Source: Lampris incognitus (lineage: Eukaryota; Chordata; Actinopteri; Lampriformes; Lampridae). Taken from it: a stretch of DNA of 64,000 bases. Both the position numbers and the translations under genes were made by a program. This document shows positions 45,701 to 56,093 of this stretch, piece by piece (within the stretch, counting starts at the first letter, position 1; the number at the start of each line of letters is the position of its first letter). The notes under the pieces are model-generated. The model did not search any database. It saw only the letters and a program-made list of their open reading frames with translations, and was not told the origin of the DNA. The stretch is from NCBI RefSeq assembly GCF_029633865.1, contig NC_079215.1, positions 49,153,343 through 49,217,342 on the forward strand, in the 5' to 3' direction.

Positions 45701-48700
45701 AGTTGTTTCAGACATTAGAGTCAATATGACATAGATTGATTATTCTCATGCATCTTTTTGCATGAATTTACTTACCAGGTTCCTATAATAAAGGGTGCTA
45801 GGGGCGGCACGGTGGCCCAGTGGTTAGCACTGTTGTCTCCCAGCAAGAAGGTCCTGGGTTCCAACCCCAGGCTGTCCCAGGTCCTTTCTGTGTGGTGTTT
45901 GCATGTTCTCCCCATGTCTGTGTGGGTTTCCTCCGGGTGCTCCAGTTTCCTCCCACCATCAAAAAGACATGCATGTAGGGTCCGCAGTGGTGTAGCGGTC
46001 TAAGCATCAGCTTTATGTCGATGCAGTTGCCCACTGGGGACCGGGGTTCGCCTCGGTCTCGTCAGATCCAACTATGGCCGGATTCGATGAAGCAGCAATA
46101 ATTGACAACGCTGTCTTCGGGAGGAGGACGGAGTCGGCTTGTGTTCATCACATGAATGCGTCTATGTGTGTGTGGGGAAAAAGCAGTGGTTCGGCCTGGA
46201 TTCGCCCTGTCACGAAAGCGGCGAAGCGGCTCCTTCGAGACTGCCGGCCGGAGAGATGCAGCTGGCGAACGCATGCAGTACGAGGGTGGGTGTTTGAACT
46301 AGAATAGGGAGCGATTGGCCACTAAATTGGAAGAAAAAGAGAAAAATCAGGAATAAATTTTTTTTTAAAAACACATGCATGTTAGGGTTAATACTCTTGT
46401 CTGTGCCCCTGAGCAAGGCAATGGAAAGAAGAAAACTGGAGTTGGTCCCTGGGTGCTACAGCTGCCCACTGCTCCTTTTTGTTGAGTTAAATGCAGAGAA
46501 AAAAAATTCATTGTAAGAATACAATGACAAAATAAAGTGCCTTTATTTTGTCATAATGAATGATGATGAATATTAATTTCTAAAAGCCTGTTTCATGAAG
46601 GTGAAAACTCAATATCAGAATCATGTTTATTGTTCACGTAGGTTTGCACAAACCTGGAATTTGACTCCGGTTTCGTGGCTTTCTCAGTGTACTTAACGTA
46701 GAATAAACAACAGTAATCTTCAGATATATACACAAAGATTAGCCATATATAGGTGAAGTAAGAGGCGATAATGTGCAATGGTGCAGGGAATATATCAGAG
46801 GTGCTGAAATAGTTGACACGAGGCACAACGGGACAAGCACTGGAAGAAGAGCTAAAAAGCAGGCAGAATTTCAAAACGTGAAGGTGCCTCTTTAGGCTAC
46901 GCAATGTGTTGTCAAAAGGCCGTCACCTTATGCTGGTGTACATTACGGGTGTGGTGTCAACCAGAGCATGGTGGGAGGGATTTGCTTCTGCTCCGGGCTA
47001 ATGATTCACCTCGGCTGTTCATGAGACTTGAGTAAACAAGTAAATCAAGTAAACAGTTGTATTCTTGCTTAAGGTGATTTTTTTTTCCCCGTGAGCAGCC
47101 ACACATATCCGCCCCCCGCTACACATACATTATTTATCTGCTTAACCTGATCAAATCCTTGCTTTTTTTAATCCCACAACTTTATGAAATGAAAATTTAT
47201 TCTGATAATATCAGCAGCTACCCTGCTGGCCTTTGCATAATTTTTTCCTTGTAGGTCACTTGTGTAAGAGGGCCACATCCCTGCCAGAGTCTTAAGTATC
47301 TCATTTGTTCAGGGTAGTTACAGTTTCAGGATGTTAATGTGATTTTTTTTTCTCACAAAAAATGATGCAGATTTTTCCATTTTTTTTACTTGTGTCCAGG
47401 ACACAGCAGGGCAGGAGCGCTACCGGACCATCACTACTGCCTACTACCGAGGAGCCATGGGCTTCCTGCTTATGTATGACATCACTAGTAAGGAGTCCTT
47501 CTATGCTGTGCAGAACTGGTGGGTACAGCTCGACAATTGTAGTTGTGTTGTGGTGGGATGTCTTGGTGTGTTGTCCTGAGTAATGATGATCAGATTGTTC
47601 ATATTTTCAAATTTAAAGGACCACTGTGTAAGATTTAAGGGGATCCATTGGGAGAAATGGAATATAATATTCATAACTATATTTTCATTCGTGTATGATC
47701 ACCTGAAACTACTAATTGTGTTTTTGTTAGCTTAGAAGTAGCTCTTCTTCTTCTTCTACTTGGTGTTTATTGCCGGTTGGCAAACAACGAATTGGTGCAT
47801 GACCGTCATTAGAAGTGGTAGTAGAATGAGCCCTTCATAAAGGGAGGCTCTGAATTTTAATCTGTTATTACATTACATTACAGTCATTTAGCCGACGCTT
47901 TTATCCAAAGCGACTTACAATAAGTCTAAAAAAAAGGTTTAAAAAATTGCTGTCAGGTGGGGCGGCACGGTGGCGCAGTGGTTAGCGCGGTCACCTCACA
48001 GTAAGAAGGTCCTGGGTTCGAGCCCCAGGGTAGTCCAACCTTGGGGGTCGTCCCGGGTCATCCTGTGTGGAGTTTGCATGTTCTCCCCGTGTCTGCGTGG
48101 GTTTCCTCCGGGGGCTCCGGTTTCCTCCCACAGTCCAAAGACATGTAGGTCAGTTGAATCGGCCATACTAAATTGTCCCTAGGTATGAATGTGTGTGGGT
48201 GTGGGTGTGTATATCGGCCCTGTGTGACAGTCTGGCAGCCTGTCCAGGGTGTCTCTGCCTGCCGCCCAATGCCTGCTGGGATATGCTCCAGCATCCCCGC
48301 GACCCTGAGAGCAAGATAAGTGGTTCGGAAAATGTAATGGATGGGCTGTCAAGGGATTTATCAGTTAAGGGTCGAGTCTTATTATCAAAGAGCAAATGTT
48401 TGTCACAATTGATTTATGGAGTAATGGTAATTATGATGTAGCGAAAATTCCAGCTAAGTTGTCTAATTTCCATAAATAAATGTTATCTTGGTTGATCATC
48501 TTAGAAATGTAATTTTTCCCCACACGGGTGTTTGATTTGGAACAACAAAGACATTAGATATAACAATAATAATGGTTACAATGCCCGAGTACTAGTGAGC
48601 AATGTTCTCTATGGAGAAGTTAAAGACTAGTGGAAAGACCTTTTTATATATACTATATTATGTGCAAACCAAACTATTCAGCATTAACAAGTTGGTTCAG

Positions 48701-50780
48701 GCCCTGTGATGGCCTGGCGGCCTGTCCAGGGTGTCTCCCCGCCTGCCGCCCAATGACTGCTGGGATAGGCTCCAGCATCCCCGTGACCCTGAGGGCAGGA
48801 TAAGCGGTTTGAATAATGGATGCATGGCTGTTTTGGTAATTGGGTTAAAAAAAATATCTTGTTGGTGTCACAGTTACTCAATCAAAATGGGAATCTGTGC
48901 ACTTATACTGAGTTCATAAGGAAGTATGGAATTCCAGTAACTGAGAGAGAAATGTCAATTGTTATTAAAGCTATACCATCAGGTCTTTTTTATGACTGCA
49001 TTTAAATACATTTTTTCTTTGGTTGGAAGTTGAACATATATTTAGCATGTTTTATAGTAAAAAAATTACAAATAGGAAAAAAGGATGTTATATTTTTTTA
49101 TGAAAAGAGGGACATTGAAAATGAAAGAAAATTTATTTTGAAGAGTTGAAGATGCTAAGATTTTCATTGGGAGTGACAAAGAAGGACAGGGTTAGGAACG
49201 AGTATATTAGAGGGACAGCTCAGGTTGGACGGTTTGGAGACAAAGCAAGAGAGGCAAGATTGAGATGGTTTGGCCATGTGTGGAGGAGGAATGCTGGGTA
49301 TTTTGGGAGAAGGATACTGAATATGGAGCTGCCAGGGAAGAGGAAAAGAGGAAGGCCAAAGAGGAGGTTTATGGATGTGGTGAGGGAGGACATGCAGGTG
49401 GCTGGTGTGACAGAGGAAGATGCAGAAGACTGGAAGAAATGGAAATGGATGATCCTCTGTGGCGACCCCTAATGGGAGCAGCCGAAAGTAGTAGTAGTAG
49501 TAGTAGTTATTTTATTGAGGAAACATTTTATACATAAATGCAAATGGGCAAAGAAAAAAAAAAACAAGGATACAAGAATTTAAAATAGAAGTGGGACATT
49601 ATTTCAATACTCTGCATGGATGGAAAAGTAAAAAAGCTGCAAAGACACAGTAAACATACAAAGCCTTGACCTTATCTATGTGACCTTTTTTATGTCAGTA
49701 TACCCCTGTTTGTATTCTTTCTGTTGTATTGTTGTTGTCTGGAAACTGTATTGTGAAGTTATTCACTGATTATTTTTGCAAGTTTCCTGAAAATTTACAT
49801 TACAGTTTATAAAAAAAAAAAGAAGAATGGGCCCTTCATGTCTACATAGGGAGCAGGTCCACTTCCTCTTCATGGTGCACCACCATGTTTCTAAAGTAGC
49901 CAGATTGGGCAAACCAAACAGAGAACCTTTCACATTTTTATGTTGAAGTGGTAGCTTGAATTTGGTGGCGCTGGCGCGAATGCATTGCTTGGAAAATGAA
50001 GAAGAAGAAGAAATATAACTAAATAAAATTTCTTAATCTATCTAACTAAAGGAACCTCACCATTTGACATATTATGGCTACTTGATGCGGTCGTAGATAG
50101 TGACGAAATTTGGCAAGTAGCTGCTGGCACCTGAAGGCCGCCGTAGGATTATCCTACACGCTCAGGAAAGGGGGGGGGGTTGCAGGGGTATTCAGTTGGT
50201 TGTAATCTGCAAGCTCGCCGCTAGGTGGCACTATATCCTACACACTGGTCCTTTAAAGGGGCCATGAAATGAAATCTGTATTTTCAGATTTGTAGCCTTT
50301 GAGTGTCAGGAGTGATTTGTGATAGAAGGGTACGAGCAAGAGAAAGGGAAGGTTTACAAGGTGGTTGTGAGACCAGCTATGTTGTATGGTTTGGAGACTG
50401 TGGCACTGACAAAAAGACAGGAGGCGAAGTGGAGGTGGCAGAGTTGAAGATGCTACGATTTTCATTGGAAGTGACAAAAAAGGACAGGTTTAGGAACGAG
50501 TATATTAGAGGGACAGCTCAGGTTGGACAGTTTGGAGACAAAGCAAGACAGGCAAGATTGAGATGGTTTGGACATGTGTGGAGGAGGGATGCTGGGTATT
50601 TTGGGAGAAGGATGCTGAATATAGAGCTCCCAGAGAAGAGGATAAGAGGAAGGCTAAAGAGGTGTATGGATGTGGTGAGGGAGGACATGCAGGTAGATGG
50701 TATGACAGAGGAAGATGCAGAGGACAGGGAGAAATGGACACGGACGATCTGCTGTGGCGACCTCTAACGGGAGCAGCCGA

Positions 50781-50819
<39 letters not shown>

Positions 50820-51830
50820 CAGTAGTAGCTGCCTCTTTTGTCTGCACTTAATTTACATTATGTAACGCTTCATTCAGGAAATTCACAAGCTGAAACCATT
50901 TTTGTGTTTACAAAAATAATGTTTTTCTCTTCCTGACAAATGCAATAGGAGTTTTAGCTACATCAGCCTGCACTTGCAGGCGCACACTAACAGAAAGGTG
51001 CAATGAATGGAAGATTGAGAGACGATAAGTGAGCTTTTACCACCAAATGGAAACTAGCCAATAACATATCAGCGTATCTTAGATATGCTGATATATGATT
51101 GGGTAGTTTGTTTGTATTTGTAGATTCTACAAATACGTGGCCTTGATTCACTGTCAATCACATCGAACCTACAAATTCCCTCCTGGCAGCTGTTTCATTT
51201 GGACATACATGTCCAACTGTAGAAGTTTGCAGTGCTCTAAATGTCGTTTCGTGGGACATTTAAATATGCTTGTACTACAAATAAGCTGTTGTTAATTGTT
51301 GTAAATTACATGTCTTGTTGAAACCTCAATTTTGCTGTTTCTTTCACCATACCTGTCAGGCTGCAAAATGTCCTCCCTATTAAATGCCGTGATCCCCTGA
51401 CCATGCTAACATGTTGATAACTTGTTGCACATATTTTTGTCAAACCTGTTATTAGAGATGCAATAACAAGACTAGTTAGAGTTGGGATAGGATAACAACA
51501 TGACATTTTACTAGTTAGATGGGATAACAACATGACATTTTACTAGTTAGATGGGACATTTTACTAGTTAGATGGGATAACATGACATTTTCCCATTTGT
51601 CATCATCTGTGATGTGTTTTTTCCAGGGCAACCCAGATCAAGACCTATTCCTGGGATAATGCTCAGGTTGTCCTGGTGGGCAACAAGCTGGATTTGGAAG
51701 AAGACAGACAGGTCCCAACTCAGGACGCCCAAAGGCTGGCTGCAGAACTAGGTCTGCACTCACTGAACACAGACATGCACACAGACGCACATAAACACAA
51801 TGTTTGCATTTAAATATAATTATAGAAATG

Positions 51831-51867
<37 letters not shown>

Positions 51868-52136
51868 AAATAATATAATAATAATTAAAAATAAATAAAG
51901 TATAAATATAAATGTAGGCAGCACAGTGGCGCAGTGGTTAGCGCAGTCGCCTCACAGCAAGAAGGTCCTGGGTTCGAGCCCCACGGTAGTCCAACCTTGG
52001 GGGTTGTCCCGGATCATCCTCTGTGTGGAGTTTGCATGTTCTCCCTGTGTATGTGTGGGTTTCCTCCGGATGCTCCGGTTTCCTTCCACAGTCCAAAGAC
52101 ATGTAGGTCAGGTGAATCGATCGTACTAAATTGTCC

Positions 52137-52201
<65 letters not shown>

Positions 52202-53104
52202 TGTGTGTGTGGGCCCTGTGATGGCCTGGCAGCCAGTCCAGGGTGTCTCCCCGCCTGCAGCCCAATTACTGCTGGGATAGACTCCAGCATCCCGGCGACC
52301 CTGAGAGCAGGATAAGCGGTTTGGATAATGAATGAATGAATGAATTATATAGATGCGTACTGTGATGCTTATGGAAGCGGAGAGACAGTTTAAACTCTGC
52401 AGAGCAATAAAACAGCCTTGGAAGTGCAGTGCTGGCAGGCAAGCAATATGAGGCGTCCATGCTCCAATTCCACAGTGCACACTGACCATTAACCTTATAA
52501 AGCCAGGTCTTCCCTGGCCTATGTAGTTCTGCCATAATGTTACTATATGGGACACAAATGGGACTATGCAGGGCCATTCTTGGCTCGTAGTAGGAACGTA
52601 TGAATCCCTCCACATGTGTGCTGTGGGCTGGTGTGCAGCAGCAAGCTGTTCATCAGGTTAACATTAAAGGCACCATACATAATTTGATCATTATAACATA
52701 CACAAAACGCTTGTCGTGTAGGCAGTTACTCATAACTCAGTCTTGCTTTCTCTCTTGTCAGTAACCTGTTCTGCCGTCCTCTTCCACTCGCTAACCATCT
52801 CCCTGTCCCTCTATTTCTTTTTCTACCATGCTTTCCATCACTCTCTTTGTCCCTTGCTTCGCCCTCTCTTTATCACCCCTCCCTTTCCCCCCCTCTCCCT
52901 CCTCCCCTTTCCCCAGGCTTTCAGTTCTTCGAAGCCAGTGCCAAAGACAACATTAACGTGAAGCAAGTCTTCGACAGGCTTGTGGATGTCATCTGCGAGA
53001 AGATGAACGAGAGTGTCAATGGTGTTGCCGGCCCCTCGGCTAACCACAAGGGAGCCAGCTTAAAGGACACGCCCCCTACAAACAGCGGCGGCTGTGCCTG
53101 CTGA
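37038..53104 (+). CDS. rab3d: Rab3 small GTPase, best match Rab3D, four coding exons
   Basis: Joined exons 37038-37280, 47400-47518, 51627-51751 and 52917-53104 encode 224 aa. Rab3 proteins cycle between cytosol and secretory vesicles and control regulated exocytosis with RIM- and rabphilin-type effectors. Visible: variable N-terminus (1-20); [14 protein letters not shown]-loop G34-NSSVGKT; switch I with T59 (FVSTVGIDF); WDTAGQE at 81-87 (Q86 intact); [15 protein letters not shown]140-K-L-D143; E168[11 protein letters not shown]; and a CAC C-terminus for double geranylgeranylation. Rab3D rather than A, B or C is favoured by MGFLLMYDI and [18 protein letters not shown]; symbol less sure than family. 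Introns are about 10.1, 4.1 and 1.2 kb and loaded with transposons. A 5' non-coding exon is required by the acceptor at 37025. Confidence 0.92.
37516..37776. mobile_element. MITE with short terminal inverted repeats
   Basis: Left end CTATGTTTCCATCCGAC and right end GTTGGATGGAAACATGG are inverted copies (15 of 17 positions). About 260 bp, AT-rich, no coding. Target duplication not resolved. Confidence 0.65.
37914..38214 (+). repeat. SINE family S, copy 2, 5'-truncated
   Basis: Starts inside the family at CCCAAAGACATGCAGGTC, so A- and B-boxes are missing. It holds a long (GT)n (37974-38069) and ends with ATGG repeats. Confidence 0.85.
38315..38747 (+). repeat. SINE family T, copy 4
   Basis: Full-length with B-box GGTTTGAATCC (38372-38382), a G12 run near 38515-38527 and the ACAGTTGGGGAGAAAAAA end. 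It lies between two copies of a host segment of about 100 bp (38215-38314 and 38780-38879). Confidence 0.85.
38880..41409 (+). mobile_element. hAT-superfamily DNA transposon with perfect 8-bp target duplication
   Basis: Begins CAGGGGTGCCCAC and ends GTGGGCACCCCTG, inverted ends typical of hAT elements. ATTTAGAG at 38872-38879 is exactly repeated at 41410-41417, the 8-bp duplication that defines hAT insertion. 2530 bp with one transposase gene in rab3d intron 1. It has both ends and nearly the whole gene, spoiled by one frameshift. Confidence 0.93.
39240..41101 (+). pseudogene. hAT transposase, one frameshift from open
   Basis: The ATG at 39240 opens 574 codons to 40964. N-terminal part: a BED-type zinc-finger-like segment ([20 protein letters not shown] then HFRTVHK, C-x2-C...H-x4-H). 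Then the catalytic core with [11 protein letters not shown], the first acidic residue region, and [16 protein letters not shown], the second. [18 protein letters not shown] is the conserved W region. At about 40932 the frame is lost: the intact hAT dimerisation end ([18 protein letters not shown], then [11 protein letters not shown]) continues in the +2 frame to the stop at 41099-41101. It resembles the transposases related to GTF2IRD2, ZBED5 and FAM200 proteins. Confidence 0.88.
41410..42170 (+). other. rab3d intron 1, unassigned part
   Basis: Follows the hAT target duplication. A CA microsatellite lies near 41739-41751. No further feature recognised. Confidence 0.35.
42172..42589 (+). repeat. 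SINE family T, copy 5
   Basis: B-box GGTTCGAATCC (42222-42232) is perfect; the A-box region is shortened (GGGTGGCGG). Ends ACAATTGGGGAGAAAAAGG. Confidence 0.85.
42595..42750 (-). mobile_element. LINE/SINE 3' tail of L2 type plus TA microsatellite
   Basis: On the minus strand GTAAGTCGCTTTGGATAAAA, then GCGTCGGC..., then (TGTAA)n is a common L2-derived 3' end. The same end is at 47868-47925. A (TA)n tract lies at 42719-42748. Confidence 0.6.
42828..43080 (-). mobile_element. L2 3' end, antisense, same family as 20480-21985
   Basis: AAGTCAAGTCAATTTTATTT and GTATAGCCCAATATCACA mirror 21940-21985; the rest matches down to GAGAGAGATCCCTCCTCTG in reverse. Confidence 0.85.
43081..43465. other. rab3d intron 1, unassigned part
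   Basis: No repeat or gene that I can support. Confidence 0.35.
43466..44935 (+). mobile_element. L2/CR1-type LINE, decayed, with 3' end
   Basis: Frames give RT motif [18 protein letters not shown], then PIALTS (43530-43610). A long gap with stops follows. The 44303-44689 frame has [30 protein letters not shown], then [17 protein letters not shown] and [14 protein letters not shown], the L2-type C-terminus. It ends GACAATAAAGATGTCC, then AATTCTAATTCTA at 44915-44933. Confidence 0.75.
44936..45800 (+). other. rab3d intron 1, unassigned part
   Basis: No recognised feature. Confidence 0.35.
45801..46550 (+). repeat. SINE with a second SINE inserted in it
   Basis: Outer SINE (related to 56094 and 63335): GGGCGGCACGGTGGCCCAGTG with B-box-like GGTTCCAACCC, broken after AAAAAG at 45966. 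It resumes after 46382 as TAGGGTTAATACTCTTGTCT and ends with a GACAAAATAAAG tail. The inner segment is described separately. Confidence 0.85.
45977..46372 (+). repeat. Inserted SINE of a third family
   Basis: 396 bp between ACATGCATGT at 45967-45976 and the same ten bases at 46373-46382. It has an A-box-like GTGGTGTAGCGGTCTAAGC and a B-box-like GGGGTTCGCCTC, and ends in T/A-rich sequence. Confidence 0.85.
46605..46830 (-). mobile_element. LINE 3' end, CR1/Rex1-like
   Basis: Starts (in + view) AATATCAGAATCATGTTTAT then GTAGGTTTGCACAAACC. On the minus strand this is a 3' UTR ending in TGATTCTGATATT, comparable to 14415-14520. Confidence 0.45.
46831..47399 (+). other. End of rab3d intron 1
   Basis: No repeat named. 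The intron ends with two T-rich tracts and TGTGTCCAG. Confidence 0.4.
47400..47518 (+). CDS. rab3d: rab3d coding exon 2
   Basis: Acceptor TGTGTCCAG ending 47399; encodes [16 protein letters not shown] to AVQN plus two bases of W121; donor GTGGGT at 47519, phase 2. Confidence 0.95.
47741..47808 (-). mobile_element. Nimb-type LINE 3' tail, 68 bp
   Basis: CTCTTCTTCTTCTTCTACTT, then GCCGGTTGGCAAACAACG and TTGGTGCATGACC are the reverse of a Nimb 3' end. TTAGAAGT before (47732-47739) and after (47809-47816) is its target duplication. Confidence 0.7.
47868..47927 (-). mobile_element. L2-type 3' tail fragment
   Basis: ATTACATTACATTACAGTCA, then CGCTTTTATCCAAAGCGAC; same end as at 42595. Confidence 0.6.
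47959..48344 (+). repeat. SINE family S, copy 3
   Basis: Full-length with perfect A-box TGGCGCAGTGG (47972-47982) and B-box GGTTCGAGCCC (48014-48024); only a short GT tract. Confidence 0.9.
48701..48828 (+). repeat. SINE family S, copy 4, 3' part only
   Basis: Starts GCCCTGTGATGGCCTGGCGG and ends GAATAATGGATGCATGG; the promoter half is missing. Confidence 0.85.
49141..49506 (+). mobile_element. RTE-type LINE copy C, C-terminal domain and tail
   Basis: Open frame 49146-49472: [56 protein letters not shown]. Then GGCGACCCCTAATGGGAGC and (TAG)6. Only the last 365 bp of the LINE, but this piece is unbroken. Confidence 0.9.
50297..50828 (+). mobile_element. RTE-type LINE copy D
   Basis: Same domain as copy C but starting earlier ([13 protein letters not shown]), frameshifted near 50345 and 50440; 50420-50767 reads [20 protein letters not shown] to [12 protein letters not shown]. 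Ends in a (TAG)n tail of about 40 bp (50786-50828). Confidence 0.88.
50829..51480 (+). other. rab3d intron 2, unassigned part
   Basis: No recognised feature before the minisatellite at 51490. Confidence 0.4.
51490..51595. repeat. Minisatellite just upstream of rab3d exon 3
   Basis: The unit GGGATAACAACATGACAT, then TTTACTAGTTAGAT occurs about 3.5 times with internal deletions in the last units, ending 30 bp before the exon acceptor. Confidence 0.8.
51627..51751 (+). CDS. rab3d: rab3d coding exon 3
   Basis: Acceptor TTTTTTCCAG ending 51626; encodes [26 protein letters not shown], to AAEL plus one base; donor GTCTGC at 51752, a weak +3 to +5 match. Phase 1. Confidence 0.92.
51917..52344 (+). 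repeat. SINE family S, copy 5
   Basis: A-box TGGCGCAGTGG (51927-51937), B-box GGTTCGAGCCC (51972-51982), (GT)n at 52141-52211, end with ATGA repeats. A TA tract (51835-51861) precedes it. In rab3d intron 3. Confidence 0.9.
52345..52916 (+). other. Rest of rab3d intron 3
   Basis: No named repeat; the last 180 bp are a strong pyrimidine-rich stretch leading to the exon 4 acceptor. Confidence 0.45.
52917..53104 (+). CDS. rab3d: rab3d coding exon 4
   Basis: A long CCCTTCCCC pyrimidine tract and acceptor CCCCAG end at 52916. Encodes [17 protein letters not shown] to the hypervariable tail and CAC; TGA at 53102-53104. Confidence 0.95.
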
Positions 53105-53715
53105 CACCCAGCGCCTCACATTTCAGCGAACAGTGGTTTCCTACCAATGTTAGACGCGTACAACACATATGAATACGTTACACACATAACACGTGATGGT
53201 ACACACATACACACACACACATCCAGGGATGAATCGAATGGCAAAAACATCTAGCATTGTGAATGTATTCTTCTTTTTAGTTAAAAGTGCTGCTGCAAAC
53301 CCGTCTTCATTATCTACGCGTTGGTCTTTTCCTTGTATGGGTGTGGATGCAGGCTTTCGTGCATGTCTGTGATTCCAGTGCGGCCGCTACATTGAGAGTC
53401 CAGAGAAGTTAAAACGGTGTCTGCACCTCTCGCCTTCTGCGCTTCATTGATTCCCGTGTTAAAAAGGCTAACTGGCACGTGCTGGAAGCTGGATGTGAAT
53501 GTGCAGCTCAGCTGAAGCGATTTCGGCGTGGCTATCGTTGGGGCTTTAGCTGTGGCATGCTGCCCCCGTGTGGGATACAGTTAATATTGCCCTTGCCTTT
53601 TTACACATGCTATGTATGCTTTTCAAAATGGATGGATTTTTTTTTCCTTTTGCTAGTTGTGTCCGGTGAAGATGATGAAAATAAAGACAGAGCCATGCCT
53701 TTGTTGGTGGTTTTC
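53105..53715 (+). other. rab3d: rab3d 3' UTR
   Basis: From the stop to just past the AATAAA at 53679. Includes a short CA repeat near 53204-53220. Confidence 0.6.
53679..53684 (+). terminator. rab3d: rab3d polyadenylation signal
   Basis: AATAAA about 575 bp after the stop, followed by a GT-rich stretch (TTTGTTGGTGG) at 53700-53711, the usual arrangement for a cleavage site. Confidence 0.65.
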
Positions 53716-54268
53716 ATTTTCCCCAAATGCATTTTCATATATTGCTCTGACATATTTGAGCGTACTACCAGGAACTTAAGTGTAATTATCACCCCGTTAT
53801 CAGTGCTATAAATAGGACATTCGTGTCACATGCCAGCAAAATCCTTAATAACTCGCTATAAAATGTGTGTCCAAATACGTCAGAGTCATATTCCAAGGTT
53901 GGTTGTCATAAAGTAGTCCAAATGAGGTAGTGTTGATGATGGTAAATGATTTGCTTGACACGAACGCATCGGAGCTCCTGGTTTTCCACTGTACGTGGTC
54001 CATGTCGGAGCGGAGATTATTATCCGTATCTTGAAAGGCACAGTCAGATACGAAGTTTTTGTCGTGTCACAAACTCACTTCTTTAAGGGTCAGTTTAACT
54101 GTGAAAGCTATGCTCTTGTCTGACTGTGTTTTTAAACCGTCAGACAATTTTTTTCCCCGTCCATTAAGTAGTTTTAAACTGTACTTGTTTGACTGGACTT
54201 TGTTCTCCTGGAATTGTCAGTCACTTTAAAAGCCAAATCAGTGACATGCAGGCCTCTCCTATCTTCTG

Positions 54269-54342
<74 letters not shown>

Positions 54343-56093
54343 TGGGGAGGTGGCGCAGAACAGGAAGTGTAAAGGCCAATTTAAGAGGCATGTGCAGACA
54401 TTTCCCATTGATCAGATCTCAGCAGACACACAGCACATCACAGCAGGTACGTGACCCTCTTCATAGCAACAGGTAGGCCCCACAGCACTCGGTTTCATTT
54501 ACGTTACACTATAAACCCAGTCAGCCTCGGTCTGCCTACATCCTAAACGCACAAAAGTAACGGACGACAAAAATATCATGATCATATTCATATGCTAAAG
54601 TATTTCTGAAGCAGAAGGAACCGAGTTTCCCTGATTTCCGTCGGAAAACACCAAGTAGTGGCTAAATTACATGTACACGCTGAGCTGTTTTGTAGCTGAG
54701 AAACCGTGCTAATGACTCCAATTTATCATATATCTATTAGAAAATTTTATATTACTTTGATTTTTTAGTGTGTGAAAAAAAAGGTATTTTGTATAAATTC
54801 TATAAAATCGTATTGTTTTCTATGTAAGGGGATCGAGATACCTCCTGAATGTGATAATATTGATGTTGCAATAACAGTGAAGCTTACTTTTAAACCAGCA
54901 CTCATTACTGTAAGAGCAGCTGCAGTCCTTTTCTTTTTTTTTTTTCTAAAAGTAGAAACTCAATTCTGAAATATTTCACCAAAGATCAAGCAAAGTTAAT
55001 TACGTCACTGAATATTTATGATTTGACTGAATATTCTGCAAAGTCAGGTTTCATCCCATTTCCGATGACAGATCTGATACCTGCTTTCTCAGAGTCGCTC
55101 TGTCTTCGGTGTGTTGAGTCCCATCCTAACAAACTATGTTGGAAGAAAAGTGCTTGTTTGGCTATCCTCCTTCACGTCAGCCTTTTCCTAAAATAAGAGT
55201 AGACTTTTTATTTTGTTATTCTTGGACACCAGATGTCACGGCACAAAAATCAAAGCAATAAGGAAGAACGCTGTATGATAAACCATAGGCTCTAGGTGGG
55301 GGTGGGGGAACTTCCACTAAGTTCTAGTTAATATTATACTTGGGTGTTTGCCGGTAAGACATCATAAAACGAGTCAGTAAGAGGAAACTAGTCCATCACC
55401 AACTGATCATGTTCTCAGTAGCACAATTTAAGATGTAACATGTGTACTTTAGCACATATTTAGGCCAGAGTGGTGAGCTAACCATTTTACTTACTGTTTG
55501 GAGTGCTGTGAAATCTGATTTTAAATCCATTAACCAGTATTGTAACTGCTAAGATTTACATCATGAATGCACGTCTTTGCCATCTTGAGGTTCAAGTGTG
55601 ACCATAGTGTGACATTTCATTTCCTGTGACACTGGCAGATGTGATCAGAAAACTAACAGTGCCGTCTGCTAATCAGTTAAAACATTTTGACAAGTCAAAA
55701 TAAAACCTCGAAAATGCATTAGAAACAGCGTCACGCAGTTAAACGTCTCTCCTCATTTCAAGCCTCGACTGAAACCATTGATTGTTTCAGTATCATTACT
55801 ATATTTAGTGCCGCTTCCCTTGCCAGTGGCTGGTTAATATGTCACCAAAGCAAACGCCATTTGAACTGTGTGCATTGCAAGTTAGGTTTTTTTTTTTTTT
55901 TTGCCTCAATGCAGTGTAAGTTTGGTGACTTAGTGAAACCAAATTTCCTCAAATGACAAGATCAAATAAGATGGTAAGGTCCCCATAGTAATGGTGGACA
56001 TGTGTTGCATATAAGGTGCACACTGTATGTACTGTATGTGGTAGTTGCTGCAGAGGACCACCGGGGTCAAACTATTCTACTACTCTTACCATT
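53716..56093. other. Intergenic region between rab3d and the tetraspanin
   Basis: Contains (GT)n then (GA)n at 54272-54342. A T-run is near 54935 and a T16 run near 55887-55902. No gene or named repeat elsewhere. Confidence 0.45.

Larger units (their letters stand above)
47839..49823 (+). mobile_element. L1-type LINE fragment carrying later insertions
   Basis: ORF2-like frames: [18 protein letters not shown] near 48375-48432, and WCHSYSIKM-phase next to [19 protein letters not shown] (48860-48918) and [17 protein letters not shown], typical of the C-terminal part of L1-clade ORF2. It ends in A11 at 49811-49821. AGAATGAGCCCTTCAT (47823-47838) and AGAATGGGCCCTTCAT (49824-49839) flank the whole as a 16-bp duplication with one difference. 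Inside are a tail fragment, two SINEs and an RTE copy. Confidence 0.6.
47617..50252. mobile_element. piggyBac-like MITE (TTAA-flanked), opened by later insertions
   Basis: Left end AGGACCACTGTGTAAGAT, right end TATCCTACACACTGGTCCT, inverted copies of each other. TTAA stands on both sides (47613-47616 and 50253-50256). Own sequence is only 47617-47740 and about 49840-50252; the remainder is inserted DNA. Ends and TTAA target fit a non-autonomous piggyBac-type element common in teleosts. Confidence 0.75.

Noticed and set aside
51490-51595. Possible CRISPR-like direct repeats
   Set aside because: Contiguous minisatellite without unique spacers, in a vertebrate intron.
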